Source of the DNA: T1Sed10-7 sp041686695
GTDB lineage: Bacteria > Actinomycetota > Nitriliruptoria > Nitriliruptorales > Nitriliruptoraceae
Reading direction: 5' to 3'
Length of the DNA: 63,999 nt
NCBI GenBank assembly: GCA_041686695.1
Contig: JAWLDJ010000005.1
Location: forward strand, 1 to 63,999
Part shown: one piece after another, positions 1-8,756 of the stretch
Layout: each line of letters starts with the position of its first letter
How positions within the stretch are numbered: position 1 is the stretch's first letter
The notes under the pieces: generated by a model
Told to the model about the DNA's origin: nothing
What the model saw: the letters and a program-made list of their open reading frames with translations, nothing else
Database searches by the model: none
Made by a program: the position numbers and the translations under genes

Positions 1-328
1 AGAACGCGAGGTAGCGGTCGATCGCTGCGGCGAGGACGTCGACGGGATCGCCGGCCACCTCGAGGTCACCGAGGGCTGCGTCGAGCTCCCGGTAGCCGGT
101 GGCGAACATCGCGTCGTAGATGGCGGCCTTGCTCTCGAAGTAGGTGTACAGCGACGGGGCCTGCATGCCCACCTCACGGGCGACCTCCCGCAGGGACAGG
201 CCGGCGATGCCGTCACGGGCGCTCAGCCGCCAGGCTGCCTCGAGGATCTCGGCCCGGACCTGCTCGCGCCGTCTGCTGCGCACGTCCGTGACGCCGGCTC
301 CCGCGATGCCAGCTCCCGTGGCCACCAC
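1..328 (-). CDS. TetR-family transcriptional regulator (C-terminus cut by window edge)
   Basis: The N-terminal 109 codons of a TetR/AcrR repressor are present; the ligand-binding half lies outside the window. The helix-turn-helix is clear at residues 21-65, with LSLREVAREVGM followed by the typical SLYTYFESKAAIYDA recognition-helix segment. I chose the GTG at 328 because a purine-rich GGAAGAG lies just upstream; a second GTG follows immediately. It is divergent from the small membrane-protein gene at 508, and a short palindrome at 357-369 sits between them, as expected for an autoregulated TetR. The ligand and target are unknown. Confidence 0.9.
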   Translation of the reverse strand, partial: MVATGAGIAGAGVTDVRSRRREQVRAEILEAAWRLSARDGIAGLSLREVAREVGMQAPSLYTYFESKAAIYDAMFATGYRELDAALGDLEVAGDPVDVLAAAIDRYLAF

Positions 329-356
329 GAGCTCTTCCTATCGCTGTTCGGTTTCG

Positions 357-369
357 CTAACGGTGTTAG
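357..369. promoter_or_regulatory. Candidate TetR operator (CTAAC-N3-GTTAG)
   Basis: This is a perfect 5-bp inverted repeat with a 3-bp spacer, about 30 bp upstream of the TetR start and in the divergent gap to the membrane-protein gene. Position and symmetry fit a TetR-type autoregulatory operator. Binding by the neighbouring repressor is an inference. Confidence 0.5.
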
Positions 370-507
370 GAACATTGGCAGAGCACCGCCTCGACGTCAA
401 GCGCGTCGACACCAAAGTGTCCCGCCCGCCCGGGCGGATGTGCTCTGCTACGACGCTCATCCGCCGTGCACGGTCCGGTTGACGTCACCGAGGAGGTGGA
501 GGCAGAG

Positions 508-780
508 ATGACCGCACCAGGGGCCGATGAGCGCCTGCAGCAGGAGGCGATCCCCGCGTTGGCGATCGCGATCCTGTCCGTGACGGTGCTCCCGCCGCTC
601 GGCTTCTGGTCGGTACGGATCGGCCGACGGGTGCACGCGGGCGCTCAGCGCAAGGGGGTCATCGACCACGGGATCGGCACACTCGCAGTGGCGCTCGGCT
701 GGGTCGGCATCGCCCTGACCACGCTGATCGCCATCGCCACCGTCATCGCCGTGGTGGCCTGGGGGCTGTCGGGCGCCTGA
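508..780 (+). CDS. Small membrane protein, unknown function
   Basis: A 90-residue protein with a polar N-terminus and two hydrophobic segments (about residues 15-36 and 57-86) joined by a basic loop with GRRVHAGAQRKG. This layout resembles small DUF4190-like actinobacterial membrane proteins, but I cannot assign a family firmly. The ATG at 508 is preferred over one 42 bp upstream because GGAGG lies about 6-8 bp before it. It is divergent from the TetR gene, so it may be that regulator's target. No function is inferred. Confidence 0.65.
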   Translation: MTAPGADERLQQEAIPALAIAILSVTVLPPLGFWSVRIGRRVHAGAQRKGVIDHGIGTLAVALGWVGIALTTLIAIATVIAVVAWGLSGA

Positions 781-799
781 CCGCCAGGCATCCCGCTGC

Positions 800-2659
800 T
801 CACTCGGCCCCGTGGGAGAGCAGCCTGCGCGCGGGACCCCTTCTGCTCGTCAAACGTGCGACCAGTTCGGCGCCCACCGTCATCCCGAGCAGCACGCCGA
901 GCGCGATGCCGATCATCGAGACCCCCATCGTGGTCAACGAGGCGATGCCCTCTACACGGTCTGCGTCGAGGATGCTGGTGATGCCCGCGAGACCCAGCGC
1001 TCCTGGCACCAGCAGCCAGAATCCCGGCAGGAAGCTGACCAGCGCCGGTGGACCGGACGGCTGGGCCGCAGCGAACACGGTGACCGGCGTCATGACCAGT
1101 GCCCCGAAGAACGCTGACAGGGTGGCGCCGAAGAACAGCCCGCCGAGCACCTGGCCCGCATAGGCGAGGACGAGGACCAGCAGGATCCACGGCAACGAGG
1201 CCCGACGGACCCCGTGGAAGACCACGACTCCGACGCCGAAGATGGCGACGCCGAGCCATGGCTCGAGCACACCGACGGCGCCGCCGACCACCCCGCTGAC
1301 CTGCGCTGCCGGCACACCCAGCAGCTCCGCGGACGCGACGACGCCCAGACCCAGCAGCACCAGCTGGAGCGTCCCGGCGACCAGGCGGCTCGAGCCCGAC
1401 AGGAGGTGGCCGGTGGAGAGCTCGAAGACCGCGGTCGTCAGCACCGCTCCGGGCAGGAAGGCCACGAGCGGAGCCACGATCGGCGGGAACAACGACAGAT
1501 CGCCCAGGAACCGTCCGAGTCCGAACACCACGGCCGCCACCGCGAAGGCGGCGACGACCGGGAGGAAGACCCGGTAGGACGCGCGCAGGCGCTCCGTGCG
1601 CAGTTGCAGCACACCTACCGCCAGACCGAGTCCTGCAGCCAGGAGCAGTTCGAGCAGGCCCGCTCGCAGGATCATGGCCAGACCCACGGTGAACATGGCG
1701 TAGCCCCAGGTGCGGGCCACGTTGGATGATGGCGGCGGCATCTCGCGCGCTGCAGCGATGGCGGCGATGCCCTCGGCCGGGGTGAGCCGTCCCTCCTCGG
1801 CGGCGGTGGCGACCCGCACCACCTCCTCGACCTGATCGAGGCGCAGCCGCTGTTGCCCCGCGGGGGCGACCTCGGTCTCGACGCTGTCGCCCTGCGGGAT
1901 GGAGACGATCAGCGCCGTCGGCAGGATGATGCTGCCGATGTCGGGAGCGCCGTTGACGGTGGCGATCCTGCGCAGGACCTCGTGCACGTTGCCGACCGCA
2001 TCCCCGCTGTCGATCAGGGCTCGACCGACCTCGAGGAGCAGCTCCAGGGTCCAGCGGTCGATGCGGCGAGGACCACCGGCGGCGACGGACTCGACCGGAG
2101 GCTGAGCGGCAGCACGTCGTGTGGACCCGCCCGGCGGGGACGTCGCGGCCGGGGGCAACGGCGCGGCCACCTCGCTCGGCGAGGGCGCGACCGGCGCACG
2201 TGACGACATCGGTGTGGCCGCACCGACGGCGTCACGCTTCGGGCGCGCGAGCACACGTCCCAGACCGACGCCGCCGAGCACCAGGACCACCACGGCCACC
2301 ACGATCGAGGCGAGTGGGATCGTGGAGGACCGCACCGCCGGGACGGTCGTCGCGGGAACGGTCGGCTCCTCCGTCTCCTCACCGTCCGGAGCTGGCTCGC
2401 CCGGCGTGCCGGGGTCACCCTCCCCGTTCTCGCCCTCGCCGTCACCTCCCGGAGGGGGCTCCTGCTGCCCATCGTCCCCCTCCTGCTGCGCGAGCCCTGA
2501 GGCCGGGGCCGACCAGCCGCCGGGCGGCAACCCAGCAGCCGACGCCGAGGTGACTCCCGACAGCAGGAGCGAAGCCCCCAGGACCAGGAGCACGGGCACC
2601 ACGCGTCGCCGTTCGACGAGTGACGCAGGCCGGCTCGCCGTGGGTCGATCCCGCCTCAT
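800..2659 (-). CDS. thrE: ThrE-family threonine/serine exporter with long N-terminal extension
   Basis: 619 residues. The C-terminal two thirds match the ThrE fold of PF06738 plus PF12821: a soluble start near residue 200 (RWTLELLLEVGRALIDSG) and then about ten hydrophobic helices to the end. This family exports threonine and serine in Corynebacterium. The N-terminus is unusual: a signal-like helix (residues 20-42), a long Gly/Glu/Pro-rich low-complexity stretch, then one more membrane helix near 115-135. The start overlaps the stop of the upstream sugar-nucleotide transferase gene (ATGA), so the two are translationally coupled although no metabolic link is obvious. Confidence 0.85.
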   Translation of the reverse strand: MRRDRPTASRPASLVERRRVVPVLLVLGASLLLSGVTSASAAGLPPGGWSAPASGLAQQEGDDGQQEPPPGGDGEGENGEGDPGTPGEPAPDGEETEEPTVPATTVPAVRSSTIPLASIVVAVVVLVLGGVGLGRVLARPKRDAVGAATPMSSRAPVAPSPSEVAAPLPPAATSPPGGSTRRAAAQPPVESVAAGGPRRIDRWTLELLLEVGRALIDSGDAVGNVHEVLRRIATVNGAPDIGSIILPTALIVSIPQGDSVETEVAPAGQQRLRLDQVEEVVRVATAAEEGRLTPAEGIAAIAAAREMPPPSSNVARTWGYAMFTVGLAMILRAGLLELLLAAGLGLAVGVLQLRTERLRASYRVFLPVVAAFAVAAVVFGLGRFLGDLSLFPPIVAPLVAFLPGAVLTTAVFELSTGHLLSGSSRLVAGTLQLVLLGLGVVASAELLGVPAAQVSGVVGGAVGVLEPWLGVAIFGVGVVVFHGVRRASLPWILLVLVLAYAGQVLGGLFFGATLSAFFGALVMTPVTVFAAAQPSGPPALVSFLPGFWLLVPGALGLAGITSILDADRVEGIASLTTMGVSMIGIALGVLLGMTVGAELVARLTSRRGPARRLLSHGAE

Positions 2660-3753
2660 GGCGCCGGGATGCGGGTGCCCGGACCGAGGGCGGAGCCGGC
2701 CGGCACGACCACGCCGTCACCGATCGTCACGGGACCGGACAACGCTGCCTCGGCACCGACCACGGCCCCGGTACCGCTGATCACGCCATGCACGGTCGCA
2801 CCCGCCTCGACCACCGTCCCGGCGCCCAGCACGCTGTCGGTGACGGTGGCATCGGTCCCGATCCGGCATCCCAGGCCGAGCACGACATCGGGACCGACCC
2901 GGCCTCCGGCCGCGACGATCGACCCCGTGGCGAGCAGGGCGGGACCCTGCACCCGTGCGCCGGCGGCCACCTCGACGTCGGGCTGACGGCGCACCCGGTC
3001 GCCGTCCTCGGGGACCGCCGCCAGCGCCGGCCACCGCAGGGAACCGGCCAGCGCCAGGCGATGCCCCTCGAGGTAGCGTTCCGGCGTGCCGAGATCGGCC
3101 CAGACCGCATCGCTGACCACGCCGTGCACGAGCGCGCCGTCGGCGACCAGGCCCGGGAACACCTCGCGCTCGAAGGACAGCCGGCCCTGCGGGAACCGGC
3201 TGAGGGCCTCGGGTCGCAGCACGTAGGTGCCGGCGTTGATCGCATCCTGATCGGGCAGCGTCCCCGGTGGTGGCTTCTCGATGAAGCCGGTGATGCGATC
3301 GCCCTCGAGGACGCACACGCCGAAGGTGGACGTGTCCTCGACACGGGTCAGCACGAGCGTGGCGTCGGCGCCGGTCTCGAGGTGGCTGCGTCCGACCGAG
3401 GCGAGGTCCACGTCGGTCAACACGTCACCGTTGAGCACGAACACGCTGCCGTCGCACCGCTCGATCGCCGAGCGGACACCTCCGGCCGTGTCCAGCGGCT
3501 CCGGCTCCGGTACCGCCTCCAGCTCGACCCCGTGGGCCCGCGCCAGCGGTCGCAGGACCATGAACGGCGAGGGGTCGGCCCCCACCACGAGCCAGACGCG
3601 CCGGACCCCGGCATCGGCCAGTCGCACCAGTACCCCCGCCAGGAACGGCTCACCGCAGAACGGCAGCAGTGGCTTGGGCGTCGTGTCCGTCAGCGGCCGC
3701 AGGCGCGTGCCCGCGCCGCCGGCCACGATCATCGCTTCTCGGACCGCCTGCAC
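2656..3753 (-). CDS. Sugar-nucleotide pyrophosphorylase (mannose-1-phosphate guanylyltransferase-like)
   Basis: 365 residues. The N-terminal Rossmann-like nucleotidyltransferase domain carries the GGAGTRLRPLT signature at residues 12-22 and a conserved lysine in TPKPLLPFCG. The C-terminal third is a left-handed beta-helix of hexapeptide-like repeats (around residues 255-365). This pattern fits enzymes that join NTP and a sugar 1-phosphate. GTG at 3753 is preferred because GGAGAGGAG lies about 6 bp upstream. A phosphohexomutase is divergent 135 bp away, which suggests supply of GDP-mannose or a related activated sugar. The exact nucleotide and sugar cannot be read from the sequence. Confidence 0.85.
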   Translation of the reverse strand: MQAVREAMIVAGGAGTRLRPLTDTTPKPLLPFCGEPFLAGVLVRLADAGVRRVWLVVGADPSPFMVLRPLARAHGVELEAVPEPEPLDTAGGVRSAIERCDGSVFVLNGDVLTDVDLASVGRSHLETGADATLVLTRVEDTSTFGVCVLEGDRITGFIEKPPPGTLPDQDAINAGTYVLRPEALSRFPQGRLSFEREVFPGLVADGALVHGVVSDAVWADLGTPERYLEGHRLALAGSLRWPALAAVPEDGDRVRRQPDVEVAAGARVQGPALLATGSIVAAGGRVGPDVVLGLGCRIGTDATVTDSVLGAGTVVEAGATVHGVISGTGAVVGAEAALSGPVTIGDGVVVPAGSALGPGTRIPAP

Positions 3754-3888
3754 CCCGGCTCCTCTCCGAAGACCACACCGCCGCCGGTCCCGGGGCGCGG
3801 ACCGCCCGCGCACACGAGCCCTGCCGGGCAGGGTAGAGGGACGACGGCGGCTAAGGTCCGCGCCTTTCCGAGCCGTGCAGGAGCGACC

Positions 3889-5304
3889 ATGTCCGCAGCC
3901 ACCCCCGACGTGCTCGACCGGATCGTCAAGGCCTACGACATCCGGGGACTGGTGGACCGGGAGCTGGATCCCGAGGTCGCCCGCGCGCTCGGGGTCGCCG
4001 CGGCGTCGGTGCTCGTCGCGGGCGACCAGGCGCTGCTGGTCGGGCGCGACATGCGTGCGTCCTCACCGGTGCTGGTCGACGCCTTCGTCGACGGGGTGAC
4101 CTCGCAGGGCGTCGACGTGCGCGACCTCGGGCTCGCCTCCACCGACCTGGTGACCTGGGCCTCAGGGGAGCTCGGGCTGCCGTCCGCGATGTTCACCGCC
4201 AGTCACAACCCCTCGACCTACAACGGCATCAAGCTCTCGCGCGCCGGTGCCGTCCCCGTGTCGATCACCAGCGGGCTCGCGGAGCTCCGCGACGTCGCGG
4301 CCGACGTCCTAGCCGGCAGGACGCCGGCTCAGGCCACCGCCGATGGCGCGACCACCGACGTTCCCCTCAAGGGGGGGCACCGCGGCACCCGCAGCGATCT
4401 CGATCTGCTGGAGGGCTTCGCGGCGCACGTGCGCAGCTTCGTCGACGTCGCCGCATTGACCGAGGTCTCGGTGGTGGTCGACGCCGGCAACGGGATGGCC
4501 GGCCACGTGTGGCCAGCGGTGGTCGCCCAGACCCCGATCGTGACCGAGGAGCTGTACTTCGAGCTCGACGGTTCCTTCCCCAACCATCCGGCCAACCCCC
4601 TCGACCCGGCCAACCTGCGGGACCTGCAGGCCGCCGTTCGCGCCGGAGGCCACGCGCTCGGCCTGGCGTTCGACGGCGACGCCGACCGGGTCTTCGCCGT
4701 CGACGAGCGGGGCCGGATGGTCCCGTCCTCGCTCATCGGCGCCGTGGTCGCGGAACGGCTGCTCCGCCGGGAGCCCGGCGCGACCGTGCTGTACAACCTG
4801 GTGTGCTCACGCACCGTCCCGGAGACGATCGCCGCCGCGGGGGGCGTGGCCATCCGTACCCGCGTCGGGCACTCCTTCATCAAGGAGCGCATGGCCGACA
4901 CGGGTGCGATCTACGCCGTCGAGCACTCGGGGCATCACTACTTCCGTGACAACCACCGAGCGGACTCGGGTGTCATCACGGCGTTGGTGCTGCTCGAGGC
5001 GGTCGCAGAGGCCGGCGCCCCCCTGTCGGAGGTCGTCGCGCCCTACGACCGGTACGCCGCCTCGGGTGAGCACGACGTCGAGGTGGCCGACCCGCAGGCC
5101 GCCCTCGATCACGTCCGCGCACACTTCGCCGGCCGTGGGCCGGTCGACGACGAGGACGGGCTGCTGATCGACACCGACGCCGGCTGGTTCAGCCTGCGTC
5201 CGAGCAACACCGAGCCGGTCCTGCGACTGAACGTGGAGGCCGACGACGATGCCGCCGTCGAGCGGTTGCTCGCGGAGGTGGCAGCGGTCGCCCGGCGCAC
5301 CTGA
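3889..5304 (+). CDS. manB: Phosphomannomutase / phosphoglucomutase
   Basis: 471 residues, the usual length for the alpha-D-phosphohexomutase family, which interconverts hexose 6- and 1-phosphates. The phosphoserine loop is TASHNPSTYNG with catalytic Ser near residue 105, the metal loop is DGDADR near residues 262-267, and the C-terminal phosphate-binding loop is RPSNTEP. Sugar-loop residues appear as EHSGHHYF. The ATG at 3889 has AGGAG 7 bp upstream; the frame stays open much further upstream but without coding character. It likely feeds the divergent pyrophosphorylase. Mannose versus glucose preference is uncertain. Confidence 0.93.
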   Translation: MSAATPDVLDRIVKAYDIRGLVDRELDPEVARALGVAAASVLVAGDQALLVGRDMRASSPVLVDAFVDGVTSQGVDVRDLGLASTDLVTWASGELGLPSAMFTASHNPSTYNGIKLSRAGAVPVSITSGLAELRDVAADVLAGRTPAQATADGATTDVPLKGGHRGTRSDLDLLEGFAAHVRSFVDVAALTEVSVVVDAGNGMAGHVWPAVVAQTPIVTEELYFELDGSFPNHPANPLDPANLRDLQAAVRAGGHALGLAFDGDADRVFAVDERGRMVPSSLIGAVVAERLLRREPGATVLYNLVCSRTVPETIAAAGGVAIRTRVGHSFIKERMADTGAIYAVEHSGHHYFRDNHRADSGVITALVLLEAVAEAGAPLSEVVAPYDRYAASGEHDVEVADPQAALDHVRAHFAGRGPVDDEDGLLIDTDAGWFSLRPSNTEPVLRLNVEADDDAAVERLLAEVAAVARRT

Positions 5305-5381
5305 CCTGGCGGGGCCTCACACGGTCGCGCGCGCGACGGCACGCGCTCGCCGCCGGATGTCAGCAGGCTGCGCCCCGGCGC

Positions 5382-7784
5382 TCACTTGGCCATGGTGAAG
5401 GTCAGGGTCTCACCCGCCCGGAGCGTCTCGCGCTGCTCTTCGAAGCCGATCTGCACCGCTTCGAGGTCCGATGGAGCTGCGGTCACGTTCAGGCACGTGT
5501 GCTCGACGTGCACCTGCAGCTGGTGGCCCCGGTAGTGGAGGAGGAAGGTGAGCTCGGCCACCTCGTCCGGCAGCATCGGCTCGAAACGGAGCACGTCTTC
5601 CTCGATGGCCAGCCCGGTGTAGCCACGCTGCACCAGGTCCAGGGTCCCGGTCATCGCCCCGAGGTGGATGCCCTCCTGGGTCGTCCCTCCCTGGATGTCG
5701 TCGACGTCGCTGCGCAGCGCCTGCTCGAACAGTGCCCATGAGCGGGGTCGATCCGAACGGGCGAGCAGCCAGCTGTGGACCACCGCACTGAGCGTGGACC
5801 CGTGCGAGGTCCGTTCGCGGTAGTACTCGATCGTCGTCGGGATCAGCTCGGGCGACCACTCGTAGCCGAGCTGCTGGAGCATGCGGTCGAGCTCGTCCGA
5901 GGTCAGCAGGTAGAACAGCATCAGCGTGTCGGCCTGCTTGCTGATCCGGTAGCGGTTCGGGTCATCTCCCTCCGCATGGAGGATGCGATCGAGCCGGTGG
6001 ATGTCGTCGTAGCGTTGCCGGTAGGCCTCCCAGTCGAGTTCCTCGAGCTGCTCGTAGCCGGCGAACTGGCTGATGATGCCCTCGTCGTGGAACGGCACGA
6101 ACATCCGCCGGGTGAGATCCTCCCACCGATCCAGCTCCGAGCGGGTCACGTCCAGCTCGCTGAGAGCATCGTGGGACACCTGCTCCGGCAGGAGCTCGAG
6201 GAGCTCGAAGGTGCGCTGGATCGTCCAGACGACCATGAGGTTCGTGTAGGCGTTGTCGTCCAGCCCCGGCGCGTCACGGTCGGGGTAGCCGTCGTGGAAC
6301 TCGTCCGGCCCCATGACGCCTCGCAGGTGGTATCGGTCGTCGATGCGGTCGTAGCTGGCGAGGCTGGCGAAGAACCGGGTGACCTCCACCAGGAGCTCCA
6401 GGCCGTAGTAGCGCAGGAACTCGCGGTCGGCCGTCGTCTCGACGTACTGCCACACGTTGTAGGCGACCGCCAGGTTGATGTGGTGCTGGAGCTGGGAGTT
6501 GTCCGGCTGCCACTCACCCGAGACCGGGTTGAGGTGCATCTCCTGCGACTCCTCGCGGCCGTCGGACCCGCTCTGCCAGGGGAAGCTGGCTCCCTCGCAG
6601 CCCGCTCGCTTCGCTCGGGCCCGGGCCTCCTCCAGACGCCGGTAGCGGTAGAGCAGCAGGGATCTGGTCAGCACCGGCATCCGCAGGTTCAGGTACGGGA
6701 GGATGAACACCTCGTCCCAGAAGATGTGCCCGCGGTAGGCCTCTCCGTGCAAGCCTCGGGCGGGTGCGCCGACGTCGCGGTCGATCGTGTTGTGTGACGT
6801 GGTCTGCAGCGCGTGGAAGGTGTGCAGATTGACGACCCGCTGGATCTCGTCATCCTCGCCGAACCGCAGCTCGAACCGGTCCCACAGCTGATCCCACTTG
6901 GCGACGTGGCTGGCCCGCAGCTGCCCGAAGCTCTCCGCCTGGACGGTGGCGCGCACGGCCGTCTCCCCCGGTTCGGAGATGGCGGGATCGCCCATCACGA
7001 CGATGGCGACGACCTTGTCGACGGAGATCGGACGGTCCGGCTCGAGCGGCAACTGGAGCTCGTGGCCGATCAGGCCGTCCTCATCGAGCCAGCGTCGCTC
7101 CACGTCGTCCAGCTGCTGCCGGTCGTCGTCGAAGACCCGCGTGCGCTGCGCCTCAGCGAGACGCACGTGCGACTGGTTCGTCTCCGCGACGACCAGCGCC
7201 GTCTCCTCGTCCACCTCCTCACGGGACAGCACGTCGAGATGCTCGGCGGACAGGTCGCGGTACCGCTCGACACCCCAGTTGGTCACGGCGGTGTCGATGG
7301 CGCAGCGCACCGTGAGGGTGCCGGAGAAGCCCTCGGCTCGGAACGTGGTCTCCAAGGCTGCCAGGCGCGCGTCAGCGAGGTGGACCAGGCGACGTTGGGT
7401 GACCCGCAGTGTGCGAGCATCATCCAGGACGATGCCCATGTGCCGCGTGAGGACACCCCGACGCAGGTCGAGCTCCGTGCGGTACTCGTCGAAGCGGGCA
7501 TCGGCCGCGGCGAACCAGGGGCCGTCGTCGACCCGGAACTGCAGGAGCAGCCAGTTGGGCAGGTTGACCATGGACTCGTTGGTGATCTCCATCTCGTCGA
7601 GATGGTCGGTCAACCGGTTGAAGACCCCAGCGCGGTAGGTGCCTGGATAGTGCACCTCGTCGGCACGTGACTCGGGTGCGGCACCGCGGCTGCCGAGCAC
7701 GCCGTTGCCGAGGGTGCACAGCGCTTCGCGGAGCCCCTCCTGGCCGGGATCGAAGCCCTCGTAGGTCAGCGTCCACACGCTCAT
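5382..7784 (-). CDS. Glycoside hydrolase family 65 enzyme (trehalose/maltose phosphorylase or hydrolase type)
   Basis: 800 residues, the standard length for GH65. An N-terminal beta-sandwich leads into the (alpha/alpha)6 catalytic barrel. The general-acid region MGPDEFHDGY lies near residue 495, and the barrel contains GEAYRGHIFWDEVFILP as in family members. GH65 enzymes cleave alpha-glucosides such as trehalose, maltose or kojibiose, usually with phosphate. The ATG overlaps the stop of the otsB gene upstream (ATGA). The OtsB plus GH65 pairing is the split form of a domain fusion known in mycobacterial OtsB1, so a trehalose-type substrate is most likely. Confidence 0.92.
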   Translation of the reverse strand: MSVWTLTYEGFDPGQEGLREALCTLGNGVLGSRGAAPESRADEVHYPGTYRAGVFNRLTDHLDEMEITNESMVNLPNWLLLQFRVDDGPWFAAADARFDEYRTELDLRRGVLTRHMGIVLDDARTLRVTQRRLVHLADARLAALETTFRAEGFSGTLTVRCAIDTAVTNWGVERYRDLSAEHLDVLSREEVDEETALVVAETNQSHVRLAEAQRTRVFDDDRQQLDDVERRWLDEDGLIGHELQLPLEPDRPISVDKVVAIVVMGDPAISEPGETAVRATVQAESFGQLRASHVAKWDQLWDRFELRFGEDDEIQRVVNLHTFHALQTTSHNTIDRDVGAPARGLHGEAYRGHIFWDEVFILPYLNLRMPVLTRSLLLYRYRRLEEARARAKRAGCEGASFPWQSGSDGREESQEMHLNPVSGEWQPDNSQLQHHINLAVAYNVWQYVETTADREFLRYYGLELLVEVTRFFASLASYDRIDDRYHLRGVMGPDEFHDGYPDRDAPGLDDNAYTNLMVVWTIQRTFELLELLPEQVSHDALSELDVTRSELDRWEDLTRRMFVPFHDEGIISQFAGYEQLEELDWEAYRQRYDDIHRLDRILHAEGDDPNRYRISKQADTLMLFYLLTSDELDRMLQQLGYEWSPELIPTTIEYYRERTSHGSTLSAVVHSWLLARSDRPRSWALFEQALRSDVDDIQGGTTQEGIHLGAMTGTLDLVQRGYTGLAIEEDVLRFEPMLPDEVAELTFLLHYRGHQLQVHVEHTCLNVTAAPSDLEAVQIGFEEQRETLRAGETLTFTMAK

Positions 7785-8650
7785 GTGCGGTCCTCCTCCT
7801 CGTGGCCGGCTTCCGCCTGCCGCGACAGCTCGGCCAACTCGGCCAGGAACCGACCGGTCTCCGCCGGAGCGTCCAGAGCGGCGTCGGCGAGCGTGCCCCG
7901 CTGGTCGTCCTCCCCTCGGACCACCACCGCGATGCCGCCCCGGGCCAGGACCGCCCGGAAGCCGTCCTCGTCGGTGAGGTCGTCGCCGACGTAGATCGGC
8001 ACGCGGTCCTCGGCGTCGAGCTCGGACAGCAGCATCTCGATGGCCCGGCCCTTGTCCCAGTCGATGTCGGGCCGCAGCTCGTGGATCCGCTTGCCCCCGG
8101 TGCTGCGCAACTCCTCGTGGGAACGGCCCACCTCCTCCACGATGCGAGCGAGCCGCTGTCGCTGGGCCCGATCCTCGACCTGCCGGTCGTGGACCGCGAT
8201 GGCGAACCGTTTGCGCTCCACGCGCGCGCCCTCCACCTCGCCCGCCCGCTCCTCGAGCGTCGCCTGCGCCGCGTCGAGCGCCCCCAACGCCTCGACCGCG
8301 AGCTGTTCGGAGGAGCCGTCGGGATGGCGGATGTCGAAACCGTGGGAGCCGGCGTACGCCAGGCCGTCGATCCCGACCTTGCCCCGGACATCCTGGAGGT
8401 CACGCCCGCTGACGACGGCGACGAGGGTGGTCGCGGCCAGCTCGGTGATCGCGACCCGCATCTCATCGCTGAGCAGCGCATCGTCCGGGTCATCCACGAT
8501 CGGGGTCAGTGTCCCGTCGTAGTCGAGGAAGACGGCGAGCTCGCCACGCACCCGTTCCCCGAAGCGTTCCCGTACCGGGAGCGCTGACGGCAGCTCGCGG
8601 AGCTTTCGCTGCGATCGGTCGGCTCCACGGGATGGCGGGCCTGAGGGCAT
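7781..8650 (-). CDS. otsB: Trehalose-6-phosphate phosphatase
   Basis: 289 residues of the HAD superfamily. Motif I is FLDYDGTLT with nucleophile Asp43 and Asp45; the T6PP-type segments GSHGFDIRHPDG and VVSGRDLQDVRGKVG follow, and KGRAIEMLL plus YVGDDLTDEDGF give the conserved Lys and motif III/IV acidic residues. It hydrolyses trehalose 6-phosphate to trehalose. The ATG at 8650 is preferred over one 12 bp upstream because GGAG sits 6 bp before it. It is the first gene of an ATGA-coupled pair with GH65; no OtsA synthase is visible in the window. Confidence 0.92.
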   Translation of the reverse strand: MPSGPPSRGADRSQRKLRELPSALPVRERFGERVRGELAVFLDYDGTLTPIVDDPDDALLSDEMRVAITELAATTLVAVVSGRDLQDVRGKVGIDGLAYAGSHGFDIRHPDGSSEQLAVEALGALDAAQATLEERAGEVEGARVERKRFAIAVHDRQVEDRAQRQRLARIVEEVGRSHEELRSTGGKRIHELRPDIDWDKGRAIEMLLSELDAEDRVPIYVGDDLTDEDGFRAVLARGGIAVVVRGEDDQRGTLADAALDAPAETGRFLAELAELSRQAEAGHEEEDRT

Positions 8651-8756
8651 GAGGTTCTCCATGACGACGAGAGGCCGACAGCGGCCCATCATCTCGACCC
8701 TGCCCTGCCCGTCCGCGTCCGGCATCGTCCGAACGGACGTCGCTGGCACCGCACCG

